From Rhinocladiella similis (taxonomy: Eukaryota; Ascomycota; Eurotiomycetes; Chaetothyriales; Herpotrichiellaceae): a stretch of 64,000 nt of DNA. Numbering within the stretch: the stretch's first letter is position 1; each line of letters opens with the position of its first letter. The notes beneath the pieces were generated by a model. It made no database searches and had not been told where the DNA came from. It was given only the letters and a program-made list of their open reading frames with translations. Below are positions 34,801 to 45,117 of this stretch, in pieces. The stretch lies in the NCBI GenBank assembly GCA_024082115.1, contig JAMRYE010000010.1:1488001-1552000 (forward strand), read 5' to 3'. The translations under genes and the position numbers were made by a program.

Positions 34801-37283
34801 CGTCTTCAGTATACAGGAACTAGTACTCGGTGCACTGGGAGTACTCCGTACGAGTAGATGTTGGAGAGATGTACAGCAGTATACACAGGATACATCGGCA
34901 TAGTGCGCTGCAGGGCACAGCCAGGTATGACGCGTGTAGATGAGACTTGGGGTGTTTGGTGTCCTGACCCAGGCACCGAGGATTCAGGTGCCAAGGACCT
35001 GAAGAGCCAGGTATTGGGGCGTCTGCGTCAGGTCTCTGGCATTACGCAGCCTACAAGGAGCGACTCGTTGGTCGGAGGACAACGGTAGTCCGTATATTGG
35101 CCTGGATATCGCAGGCATACTCGACGATTGGGTCGCCGTGATGACGGGTCAATACGGAGACCATTGCACTATACGAGTACAATAGCATGGGGTTGATTCG
35201 AGATGCGGCAGAAGGGAACAGTGACAAGCGAGCCGTGCGTCGTAGAGGACCAAGGATTCCCTGGCACATCGGTACTCGTACATTCGCCAGGACATCAAGA
35301 TTGAGGTCATACCCTTCGATGCGAGTACACACTGCCGCCCTTGCCGAACAGGGTCTCCAGTATGTTGCCCAGGGAATTCATGGTTGAAGTACTGGTTACT
35401 CGTACGAGTACATGGCAACCTATACTCGAATACGTCAACGACGAGAATACGAGTGCCCTTATTCGTGTCGCTGGTTACAAGAACCCTGATCAGCAATACC
35501 GGTGATAGAAGCGTGACGTTGCCTGGCACACCAGGCACAAAGGCATTCATGGGACCCTTTTGTACATAGTCGTACTCGTAGTGTCCAAGCAACAATGAAA
35601 CCTGATGTATTGTTTTATGCCAAAGGGATCGGCGTGGCTTTGACATGCACATCAAACCATTGATGCGACAAGACATCACTAGCTGCCATGATTGTGTATA
35701 CAGAACAGCTGCGTCGTTACTATGGGACCAGGGCCTTGTCCACAAAAGCTGAGTACTCGTATGGGATGGTCAGACGTGATTCCAGCGATACTCTTGCCAT
35801 GCTGTTACGTTGCAAGCATCACCATACCATTTCCTTTCTCACCGATCAAAGGCCGTGGTGAGTTGCCAGTGGGTGGCCACAATCTCAGCCCTTCATCCGA
35901 TTCGATCCATGGCATTGAGCAAGGGGGCGAGGACGTCGGTGGGTTTTTTGTGTTTTTGGATGGAAGAGGTCGAGGGAGAAACGGGGGTGCTGGTTGGATG
36001 AGCATGCGAGTTTCCTGGTACTCGGACTCGTACGTTTGGCATCCTCCGTAGACACTGGACATGCCTACAATTACTCGTAGAGTCTCCGTAGTGTTGTGGT
36101 TTGTTGGACCATGCAGTACGAGGGCTGGACGGAGGAGAAGCTGCTAGTGTAGGCGCCTCTAACGCCCCCCGACAAAGCCAAAAGATGTGTCTGTCGTGGG
36201 CTGCCAATTTAGGGGCTAGCGCAGGGAGCCGGGCTGCTGGCAGGCCCCCCAAAGCAATGAGGACTGCGCCTAGGGCATCTCCTCCTACGGGGCCTACTAG
36301 TACCAACAACATCGCTCTTGTTGGTGGCCGACTCCGACTGGATTGGGAGCTCGTCACAGGAAGTCAGAATTGTCCCGGTCTGACAGAATACAATTTCCCG
36401 GCGCAACAGGATTTTCCCTGCCCACCCACGCCTAAAAAGATCGACCGGTGGCCCTCCGGACGAAATTGTCTCGTATACCTGACTCGTAATTATTGCACTC
36501 GTGCCAATACTGTCGCCCGTATCCAGGTACCGAGCTGTATCCACCACACCAGCGAAAATCCTGTTTTTTCCCTCGTCAGTCAGACTCTTTCTCGATGTCA
36601 AAATCCCTGCTTACACTCGCCTCTTTCACTGGCCGCACTGCCGACCTGCTCACAAATCTCCAATTCTCTCTTCTTTGGCTCTACTGCCTTTTCGCTGTTG
36701 CCCGCACTTTTCCCTCATCAAAACAGCCACCATCCCGATCTCTCTTCTCTTCCCTCCAACCCTACCACACCACCACCTCCTACCTACCTACCTACCACTC
36801 TCCTCTCTCTCTCCTTCCGTCCTCTTCCCTTTGTTGATTCAACTCTATCGCCTTCTCTCCGCTTCATCTGGAGTTTGCGTAAGCAATCTCGTGCTTGTTC
36901 GCATATATTTGGCCGTTCTGAATCGCGTCTAGCGTTTCGTCCTTCCTACGGCTTCCGGTCCTTGCGCAGTCCGTACAGCGCCACCCACCCTGCTCGACCT
37001 TTTTACACATCATCTGAGTCGTCGTCGGACGCTCTCCTCTTCCTCGCTTTCTCTTCTACGGTGTATCCGGTTTTCAGTCGAGTCCAACCATTTTCACATC
37101 CCATCACCATGTCGAGAAATCAATTATAACAACGGCGGTCCTCAGGGCCAACCGTACCAAACAAACACCAGTCCTTGAAGACGGGATTCGTGTTCTTGTC
37201 GTGCCGGACGAAACTACTTCAGAAAAGGATTCACAAGAATCCCTACACCCCATACATCATACTATCACCACCCATAGACTCAG
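31855..37283. other. Gene-poor region, 5.4 kb, with clustered TACTCGTA octamers
   Basis: No supported gene. Ten copies of TACTCGTA or its complement TACGAGTA lie between 32414 and 36079. A pyrimidine-rich stretch with repeated CTAC units (about 36590-36840) and the leader of the next gene fill the right end. The 342-codon frame at 36101-37129 is compositionally poor and is not called. Confidence 0.5.
35397..35410. repeat. 14-bp perfect palindrome TACTCGTACGAGTA
   Basis: The two octamers TACTCGTA and TACGAGTA meet and overlap here as a perfect inverted repeat. It is the best copy of the motif scattered through 32.4-36.1 kb. A second arrangement, ACGAGTACTCGT at 32409-32420, is palindromic the other way round. 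Confidence 0.9.
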
Positions 37284-39557
37284 ATGGCACACCACCAAAG
37301 ACATCAAACAGACGCCCGCAGAAATTCAACCATGCAGAGCCTTCTAAAAATGTTGAATCTCTCCACTGCTCCCACTGTTGCTCTGTCCGACGAAGAAGTC
37401 AGCGCTGAGGCAGATGAACCTCCGGATAATCACCTCGCATCTCTCAAGATGCCCTCTCGAAGTCGCTCCGTCGCTCTACCGCGTACTCACCATGAATCTC
37501 TCTTGACCCGTGCCATCATGGCCGAGTCAAAACACGACGAACCTTCTCCTGCCTCCTGCGCGACCCGTGGCCTGTCAACAACCTCCTCCCATAGTACGGC
37601 GAGCATGGCCTCTACCGCCGAGTTGACAAGTGACGGAGACCTTACTAGTCCCTCACGTTCGGCCACGCCAAGTCCGCCGCCTCCTCCTGGTCGTTTTACC
37701 CAGCTATTGAACGGCAAGAAGCCCTCTCCCACACCCTCCAAGATCCTCATCGCTCCCAACTCTAAAGATGAAAGGCCAAGCGTTGCAAGTGTTGGTGAAG
37801 CCGCGGTCGAGAAGAGTCTGGGCCGAAAGCGCTGCATCATGTTCGCTTGCGCTGGGACTGACACCGAAAAGAGCAAGGATGACGTGTCGCCGAAAGAAAA
37901 AGCTGCAGAAACAGAGATGCCCAAGCGAAAATGCATGCTCACATTTGCTTGTCCTACCCGCACAAGTTCCGGTGAAGGCAAACCCCAGCCTTCCAAGTTG
38001 CGCGTCGAGCACAAGCTTCCTCGTCGTGTGTCACCGGCGCCTACTTCCCGACGCAGACCCAGTACAGACTCTGTCGACCTCACCGGTCGATCGGCCGAGA
38101 CTACTATTGCGGCCTCCGCGGATACGAACAGGGTCAACCCTCCTTCCCCCAAGGCAACTTTCCATGAGTTCGGCAGCTCACACGATGAGACCGACGCATG
38201 GATTGACAGGCCTAACCAGCACAGGGAAAAGCTGACCCTCGATGACTGCATGAAGAAAGAAAATAAGATCCGCCAGATCGGTCGGGAAGCCGAAGAGGAG
38301 GCCGAAGAGGAAGAACGCGAGCAAGAAGAGTTCGAAGAGGAGCTCGAGGACAATGAAGCACATGTTGACGACTTTGCTCCTTCGGATGAGGAGTCGGACG
38401 GTGGAAATGAGTCCGACGACGAAGGCGGTTTCGCGAGCTCTGACGAGGAAAGTGATGCTGGGTCAGAGTACCAATTCTGGGCACCCACCAGAACCACCAC
38501 CCGCAACACGAGCATTGACAATATGCACATCACTCACTTCAGCTCCCGCCGTCAATCGGACGCCAGCTCTATCGATTCCGATGAACATTCTGGAGGCCTT
38601 CCACTCTTCTCGGCTAGAAAGCAACTCGGCAAGTACCATGGTAATGGCCACCGAATTTCCAAGATGAGACCTGGTACACCAGAGCTTCCGGACAGCACTG
38701 ACTTCGTCTGTGGTACTCTCGACGAGGACCGTCCGTTGGAAGCGGCATATATCTCATGCCGTGAACAACGCAAGCGCGCGAGGCACATCCCAATCCCCCA
38801 GGACATCGACCCGAGTTTCCCAACCACCGATCCCGAGGAAGAGGAAGATGAGGTCGATGACTTGGTCCAGTCACAGCCTAGCTCGGATGAGCCTCGCTGG
38901 CTCACAGAGCAGTTCGGTGCACTTGAAGATATCCGCGGACACCGGAAGACTTCCGTGACTTCGCCGCGGGAACCTTCTCCTCATCACGGATATCCAGCTC
39001 GCCGAGGGTTACACCGGTCACCGCCGCCCAAGCACATGGTGGCTCGCTCTCCTCCGCCAAGAAGGCTCTTTGGACACTCTCCTACGAGAATGAGGTCGCC
39101 CCCTCCTCCTGCCCGTTTACGCTCACCACGAGGGTCTCCGACTGGTATCAAAACTCCTCAGCTGCATATGAGGGGCTTGGCTCAGCGGCCCAACATGGAG
39201 CGTACAGCTTCTCTTCCGGACACCCCGAACCCATTCTTCAAAAACTTCAAGGTCGGAAGTGCATCCATTTCCAACATTGCTTCTGGAGCTGTGACACCTG
39301 CTATTGAGGAACCTCCACGGGCCGATTTGCACGTCCGAGGCCCAGTCGACATTGTCATTGGTCTTGAGAAGAAGCGCCAGAAGAGAAAAGAAAAGTTCTG
39401 GCGTCAACACTGTCGCAAGGTAGCAAAAGAACAAGCCGAACGGAAACCTCTTCGTGGCCGTGGTGCCGAAAGAATGAGGGAGCTTGGTCTTGAATGCGCC
39501 GAGCGTATGAAAGGCTATGGTGTCGGCCAACAAACTCAACTGGTGATTTCGCTTTGA
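37284..39557 (+). CDS. Fungal DUF2457-like disordered protein
   Basis: 757 residues without intron. The first ATG gives MAHHQRHQ; an in-frame ATG at 37332 (MQSLLKMLN) is equally possible. The protein is Ser/Pro-rich with two similar cysteine-bearing stretches (GRKRCIMFACAG and KRKCMLTFACPT), an acidic run at about 335-390, and a basic Pro-rich segment with SPPP repeats. It ends in a conserved-looking basic helix (EKKRQKRKEKFWRQHCRKVA). This layout fits the fungal family of unknown function DUF2457, from memory. It has no predicted membrane segment and may be nuclear. Confidence 0.75.
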   Translation: MAHHQRHQTDARRNSTMQSLLKMLNLSTAPTVALSDEEVSAEADEPPDNHLASLKMPSRSRSVALPRTHHESLLTRAIMAESKHDEPSPASCATRGLSTTSSHSTASMASTAELTSDGDLTSPSRSATPSPPPPPGRFTQLLNGKKPSPTPSKILIAPNSKDERPSVASVGEAAVEKSLGRKRCIMFACAGTDTEKSKDDVSPKEKAAETEMPKRKCMLTFACPTRTSSGEGKPQPSKLRVEHKLPRRVSPAPTSRRRPSTDSVDLTGRSAETTIAASADTNRVNPPSPKATFHEFGSSHDETDAWIDRPNQHREKLTLDDCMKKENKIRQIGREAEEEAEEEEREQEEFEEELEDNEAHVDDFAPSDEESDGGNESDDEGGFASSDEESDAGSEYQFWAPTRTTTRNTSIDNMHITHFSSRRQSDASSIDSDEHSGGLPLFSARKQLGKYHGNGHRISKMRPGTPELPDSTDFVCGTLDEDRPLEAAYISCREQRKRARHIPIPQDIDPSFPTTDPEEEEDEVDDLVQSQPSSDEPRWLTEQFGALEDIRGHRKTSVTSPREPSPHHGYPARRGLHRSPPPKHMVARSPPPRRLFGHSPTRMRSPPPPARLRSPRGSPTGIKTPQLHMRGLAQRPNMERTASLPDTPNPFFKNFKVGSASISNIASGAVTPAIEEPPRADLHVRGPVDIVIGLEKKRQKRKEKFWRQHCRKVAKEQAERKPLRGRGAERMRELGLECAERMKGYGVGQQTQLVISL

Positions 39558-40297
39558 TTTACTGCAATCACCTGTTGTCATGCATGGCCATTGTGCCAGC
39601 ATTGCACATATACTTTTTTTATTTGTACGACTTCTTCATGGGTGTTTGGCCCTCTTCTTTTGTAGCGTCCTGGGTTGCCTACCGCACCATGGCATGATGA
39701 CCTTTCACTTACTGGTGGACTCCTGAGAAGTCCACGTTGGCCTCGGCTCGGCATTATTCCATTGAGCATGCATCCATATTCCGAGCATAGCACTGGGCGT
39801 TTCGTGGGGAATGGTAGATACATATGACCATCAGCATGGTCCTCTGAATACAGAGCTTCTCTCGGGCAAAGACTCGATCGAGAGCCTGAATGCACAAATT
39901 CCAGATTGACAAGAATCCCTTCTTTGATGATATAATTCTGCTACAGCGGTTCCGTGTGTATGTGTACTATACTGTATGTCTGTTGAGGCGAGAACCATGG
40001 CGTCTTGTTTCCCTCGAAACAAGTCGATCGACATATTCCAGTCACGTGCGTGATTTGACTTGGCGCGACATGACCCGATGCGGCCTGAGGTGGTTGTCCT
40101 GCGTTTTTGGCTCATCACCCAACAACGTGACATGACATGACATCTGGCCGCTTGTCCATTGCCTTTCACAAGTATTGATTGAGAACAAGAGATACCACCA
40201 AGCTCCAATTCACAGCCAACAAATTTCCGCTGCATTTTGTCAGTGATAGAGATTGTCGTAACAGTCGTTTGCGAGTCCTTTCGAATCTGACCGCATC
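39558..40297. other. Spacer with the SAR1 promoter
   Basis: 740 bases, both neighbours on the plus strand. CACGTG at 40043-40048 lies about 250 bases before the SAR1 start. No gene supported. Confidence 0.4.
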
Positions 40298-41276
40298 ATG
40301 TGGATCGTCAACTGGTGTATGTGGGAGATGCTGCGTCCTGGATATTGTCCACAAAAGCTGATATGGTTATTTCTCAGTCTACGATATCCTTGCCTCGCTT
40401 GGCCTACTCAACAAACATGCCAAACTGCTTTTCCTCGGACTGGACAATGCCGGAAAGACGACGTTATTACACATGCTGAAGGTACGGTGCACGCAGGACA
40501 CGGCTCCAATCGAAAAAAGACTGAGAGACAGAGACACATATGGCGTCAAGGGGACAACAAAATGCTGACAATTGGATTCACAGAACGACCGAGTCGCAAT
40601 TCTGCAACCTACGCTACATCCTAGTACGGTTCATTCCCTTCCGCGGCCATTTCGACTCTGTCATTCCTAACTATGATTTCACAGCTTCCGAAGAACTGGC
40701 AATTGGTAACAACAGGTTCACTACCTTTGACCTGGGTGGCCATCAGCAAGGTATGTGATTTTCCATGCGCGCAAACAACAGCAGGAGATTTCCATTTCAT
40801 TTTTGGCTGACATTCGCAACTCTCTGCAGCCCGCCGTCTGTGGCGTGATTACTTCCCCGAAGTGTCTGGCATTGTTTTCCTCGTCGATGCCAAAGACCAT
40901 GAACGTCTCCCTGAAGCCAAAGCAGAACTCGACGCCCTTCTCGCCATGGAAGACCTTGCAAAGACTCCTTTCCTCATCCTCGGTAACAAGATCGATCACC
41001 CTGACGCCGTGTCAGAGGATGAATTGAGACATCAGTTGGGCCTATATCAAACGACAGGCAAGGGCAAGGTGCCATTGGAAGGAATCCGACCTATTGAAGT
41101 GTTTATGTGCAGTGTCGTCATGAGACAAGGTGAGTTTCAATCTCTTTTTTTTCCTGTTGCCAAAAAAAAGAAACCCAATAAAAAGGTCTTTTGGACGAGT
41201 AACGCAACAACTCTGACACGGTTATACAATTACAGGTTACGGTGAAGGTATCCGATGGTTGGCCCAGTATGTGTAA
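40298..41276 (+). CDS. sar1: Small GTPase Sar1 (COPII coat)
   Basis: Six exons: 40298-40316, 40378-40481, 40584-40623, 40685-40750, 40830-41129 and 41236-41276, giving exactly 189 residues, the usual Sar1 length. It starts with the membrane-inserting helix [16 protein letters not shown]. The P-loop is GLDNAGKT, switch II is [19 protein letters not shown], and NKID and the closing [13 protein letters not shown] follow. Sar1 starts COPII vesicle budding at the endoplasmic reticulum after activation by Sec12. The five introns (61-106 nt) each restore conserved text when removed, so the model is firm. Confidence 0.97.
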
Positions 41277-41665
41277 ATCGCACACACAGGGAAAGCAAGT
41301 GTTGTTACATCCCATGACAAGGTCGAGACGGGCTCTGGGTCAATCTTTGGTGTCAATGAACTATATGTTTGATCTCCCCTCAAGCTCGAGAAAGGTGGGC
41401 TCAACAAGAATTCCCAGTCCAAGCAAATCCGTTGGATGCACAATGAATAGCAATGCATTTATTTTGCCTGCCTGCCTGTCTGCCAGCAAAATGCCTTGTT
41501 TGTTCTTTTGTGTGTTTTGTGTGTGTGTGTGTTTGCGTACAAGCCATGGACTGATTTCCCACCACATTGAAGAAAGTACCTATACCTACCTACCTACAAC
41601 TGAAGTACCCAAATAATGTCAGACCACGAAATCCAATACACTTTATTTATTTAGAGAAGAATGTT

Positions 41666-41821
41666 GTTCTGGTTCTGGTTCTGATTCTGGTTCTGATTCT
41701 GGTTCTGATTCTGGTTCTGATTCTGGTTCTGATTCTGGTTCTGATTCTGGTTCTGATTCTGGTTCTGATTCTGGTTCTGATTCTGGTTCTGATTCTGGTT
41801 CTGGTTCTGGTTCTGGTTCTT
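41666..41821. repeat. TTCTGG/TTCTGA hexamer array
   Basis: About 26 hexamers in 156 bases. The flanks are pure TTCTGG; the centre alternates TTCTGG with TTCTGA, so a 12-base higher-order unit is visible. One strand reads Leu-Val/Ile and the other Glu-Pro/Ser in open frames. Confidence 0.95.
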
Positions 41822-42512
41822 TATAGGCAAGACAGATCTTCACTTGCTAACCATTTAGTCTTTCTGAGAGATTGAGACCGTACAAAATGAAAGAGTTCTC
41901 TTGTACATCGTGTTCTTGTGCTCTTGTGCTCTCGTACCCTATACACCGTGTATACCCACCCCGGTGACTTACAAGTCTTCCAACGCACAATTCTCCCTAC
42001 TTTACTGGAACAAAAGACGAGGCCATTGTGAAACGCTTTCTAACCAAGGTAGTAGTAGACCCCAATCGGTCGATACACCTCACCCTGATCTGCTTGTAAC
42101 TAATCTCATGCCATGCCATGTCATGTCATGCCAAGTCATGATACAATATATCCTGTCATGTCCATGCTGTGTTGTGTCATGTTGTATCGTGTCATTTCCG
42201 TGTGGCTGTTTGGTGTACGTGGTGTACGTGGTGTACGAACTACCCGTACATCTGTACCCTACACCCTGTACACTGTACACTGTACGCATACTCAGCTCAC
42301 AACTCACCCTTCATACTCCATCTCTCACACCCTCAAGGAAGGAAGGGAGAGTAGAACAGGAGGGGGTATCAAAGGCGTTGACACGCCACAACTTGGTCCC
42401 TCCCTCCCCCGGGCGGCATCAACACATTTTTCCACCTTTTCAGATACAAGTAAATACCTATCCTACATGGACTAGAGTAGGTAGGTAGGCAAGTAGGTGG
42501 GTAGGTAGGTAG

Positions 42513-42624
42513 GTATCAAAGTATCAAGGTATCAAGGTATCAAGGTATCAAGGTATCAAGGTATCAAGGTATCAAGGTATCAAGGTATCAAGGTATCAAG
42601 GTATCAAGGTATCAAGGTATCAAG
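42513..42624. repeat. Octanucleotide array (GTATCAAG)13
   Basis: Thirteen perfect copies of GTATCAAG at 42521-42624, preceded by one copy with a final A. A GTAG-rich run (42476-42512) leads into it. The array ends abruptly at TGACAATACG. Confidence 0.96.
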
Positions 42625-43902
42625 TGACAATACGAGAGTAGGGAATGGGACAGAGATTCCGCGCTGGTCGTAAATAGAGGAAGATTTGTTCTCTCCCTCA
42701 TCCTCCCCCTCTCTCTCTCAAGAAAGGAGACCCGAGTTTGTCCTGTTCGACACGTTTTCAACAGGAGGGCGAGATGTTTCTGTTCGTTCAAGGGGTGGGT
42801 ACATCAATCATTCTTTTATAGGCAAATCCCACCCACATGGGACAAAATCAACATTATCACCATTAGTCTCTTGGTGCAACACAAAAAAAGATTGCAAATG
42901 CGATGCGTTTAGGGGAAAATGCAAAAGAGAGCAAGAGAGTCTAGGGTGTCAGTGTCAATGTCAAGAGATCAACCAGAAGAGCACTTTGCGAACCGTCCTT
43001 CACAAGAGGTAAATCGGAGAACAGAATGCTTCGTCTTTGTATGTGTGTTGTTGTTGTCGTGTCAGGACAGAAAAAGCTGAAAGAAAAGCGCATATTCAAC
43101 CATTCTCAACAAGTCAAGCAAAAACATACTCATAACCTCTCTGGCATTGCTATGCTGAAAATAGAACTTGCGCGCGGTCATCGTGTGGTCGAAGCAAAAA
43201 GCTCCGACTCATCAAGCATCAAGCATCGAGGAAGAGAGAGAGAGATAGAGAGATAAACACAAAAAAAGTCATCTTGCATGTTACAGGAGGAGGATCTGAG
43301 AAGATGCGTATCCGACGCCTGGCCGCCCCGCATTCATCTCCCATCATCTTCAGTTCTCTTTCGTTTGCTCACACACTTTAACACCGCGGGAGAAAAAGAC
43401 GAGGGTTGCATCTTTGAATTAGTCTCGCCAAGGCCAAAAAAGTAATGCCCATGTCCCATGTCCCAAAGTCCTGGATTCCAGAGAGTCGATCTGTCCATTT
43501 GCCTTTGTCAATGACTCGTGAAAGCATGAAAGATTCCGTGCCTGGTTTCAACTCGAACCCCCGCCTGACAGCCTTGTTTCGAGAGGGTATTGGGTTTTGC
43601 AAATACATGTTTTCGTCGCGTTGTTATTGTTGTGGTGGTGTAAGTCATCGAGTATGATGTCGCCGAACAATCGTACTCGGCCAAGGGAATTCGTCAACGT
43701 ATGGAGGCGAGGAGGCTAGAACTGGCAAAAGCTCATCTACAGGACCAATACTGAGATTCGGAAAAGGTAGGTTGTCAAGTCGCGCGCTGCCGAACCGTGA
43801 GGAGAATAGACACCGGTTACCGTTTCGTGGGGGAAGGTAGAAGGCGATCCTATCTTCTTCCAAATCTGCTATCACGATCTCGTATCAGCCCAAGTCGAGA
43901 GA

Positions 43903-45117
43903 CTAGTTTTTGGACTTGCGAGGCGGAGTAGTAGGCCTGCTTGAGCTCTTAGAGGCATAGACATACTTTTGTTTCTTTTCGGCAGGTTTGAGGATCTGTT
44001 TCAGGGGGTCAGCAATCGACGGTATGAATGGGAATGAAATCACCGTCCGCGACATACCTGGAACGAGCACAAGAGGCTTTCATCGACACTCATCATGGCT
44101 CCAGCATTATCAAACTCGCCACAATAATTTGGCGCGCTGAACAACGTGACAAGCTGTCGTTTGGAGAAGAACTCGTAACCATCCTCGACTACTTGGTGGG
44201 CACGGCAGATCAAGTCCATGTCGTGCTTCTGCAAGAACCTCGAGACGACATCGGGGCCGAATGTGAAGGAAACACCTCGATCGTTTTCACTCCATCCCGT
44301 GATGTCCTTGTCCGGATCGGACCAGAGCAAGTCGCAGAGCAGACCGCAGTCGGGGATCTATATCCGTCAGTATATTTCTTCAACATGATACGCGCGGGAA
44401 GCGCAACAGCGTGGTGACCGTCGGGCCAATTTTGTGTAACATAGAGGAGACCAGTGGCTTACATCCGTGGGACGCATGACGCGACGTATTTGTTCCATCG
44501 AGTTGAGATCAGGGCTCAATCCTCCATGCATGGTGAAGATCTTTTCGTCGATGATGGCAGCGATCGGCAGGCAGTTGAAGCAATCCGTAAAAGTCTTCCA
44601 CAACTTGATGTTGTATCGGCGCTTGCACTCATCGTAGAAGCCGTAAATACGGTTGATGCTGGCACATTCGTGGTTTCCTCGCAGGACGAAGAAATTCTCT
44701 GGATATTTGATCTTGTAGGCAAGGAGCAGGCAGATGGTCTCGAGGGATTGTTTGCCACGATCCACGTAGTCTCCGAGGAAGAGGTAGTTCGCTTCGGGAG
44801 GGAACCCGCCGTACTCGAACAAGCGAAGAAGATCGTAGTACTGGCCGTGGATATCGCCACAAATCTACCAAAGCACGAGTCAGTCAGAGCGTCGTTCTCT
44901 CATGTATCGCCATCGTCGCGGGCAACCGTAATCATACCTTGATTGGAGCTTCTAGCTCGAGCAATATGGGTTGAGAAATGAAGATTTCCCGCGCCTTTGT
45001 GCACAGGTATCGAATCTCTGTTTCTAGCAACTGCACTTGCTTTCCAGGTCTGCTTCCTCTGACTTCGAGTAGCCGATCAATGACAGAGTCTAAGTCCACC
45101 TCATGCTGTTCTGCCAT
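43903..45117 (-). CDS. Serine/threonine protein phosphatase PP1 catalytic subunit
   Basis: Four exons: 45117-44938, 44864-44463, 44357-44058 and 43995-43903 (introns of 73, 105 and 62 nt), giving 324 residues. All PPP signature blocks are present: GDIHGQYYDLLRLFEYGG, GDYVDRGKQSLETICLL, RGNHECASINRIYGFYDEC, and SAPNYCGEFDNAGA. These supply the two-metal centre. The C-terminus ILKPAEKK...RPTTPPRKSK contains the TPPR site that cyclin-dependent kinases phosphorylate in PP1. The protein acts in mitosis, glycogen control and many other processes through regulatory subunits. It matches yeast Glc7 in length and layout. Confidence 0.97.

Larger units (their letters stand above)
41277..43902. other. 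Repeat-rich convergent spacer, 2.6 kb
   Basis: Lies between SAR1 (+) and PP1 (-). It holds two tandem arrays listed separately, CATGC/CATGT-like runs near 42105-42140, and GTGTACGTG repeats near 42205-42240. Open frames across the arrays are artefacts of the repeats. No gene supported. Confidence 0.6.

Noticed and set aside
36101..37129. 342-codon plus-strand open frame
   Set aside because: Composition follows the CT-rich leader and low-complexity DNA; no recognisable domain; it overlaps the probable promoter and leader of the DUF2457-like gene.
41567..41875. Open frame encoding a Leu-Val/Leu-Ile repeat
   Set aside because: Created entirely by the TTCTGG/TTCTGA array; the flanking sequence has no coding character.
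43540..43570. GGTTCGAGTT on the minus strand as a tRNA B box
   Set aside because: It lacks the required C at the end of the B-box consensus, and no A box or cloverleaf fits around it. No other tRNA candidate was found in the gene-free regions.
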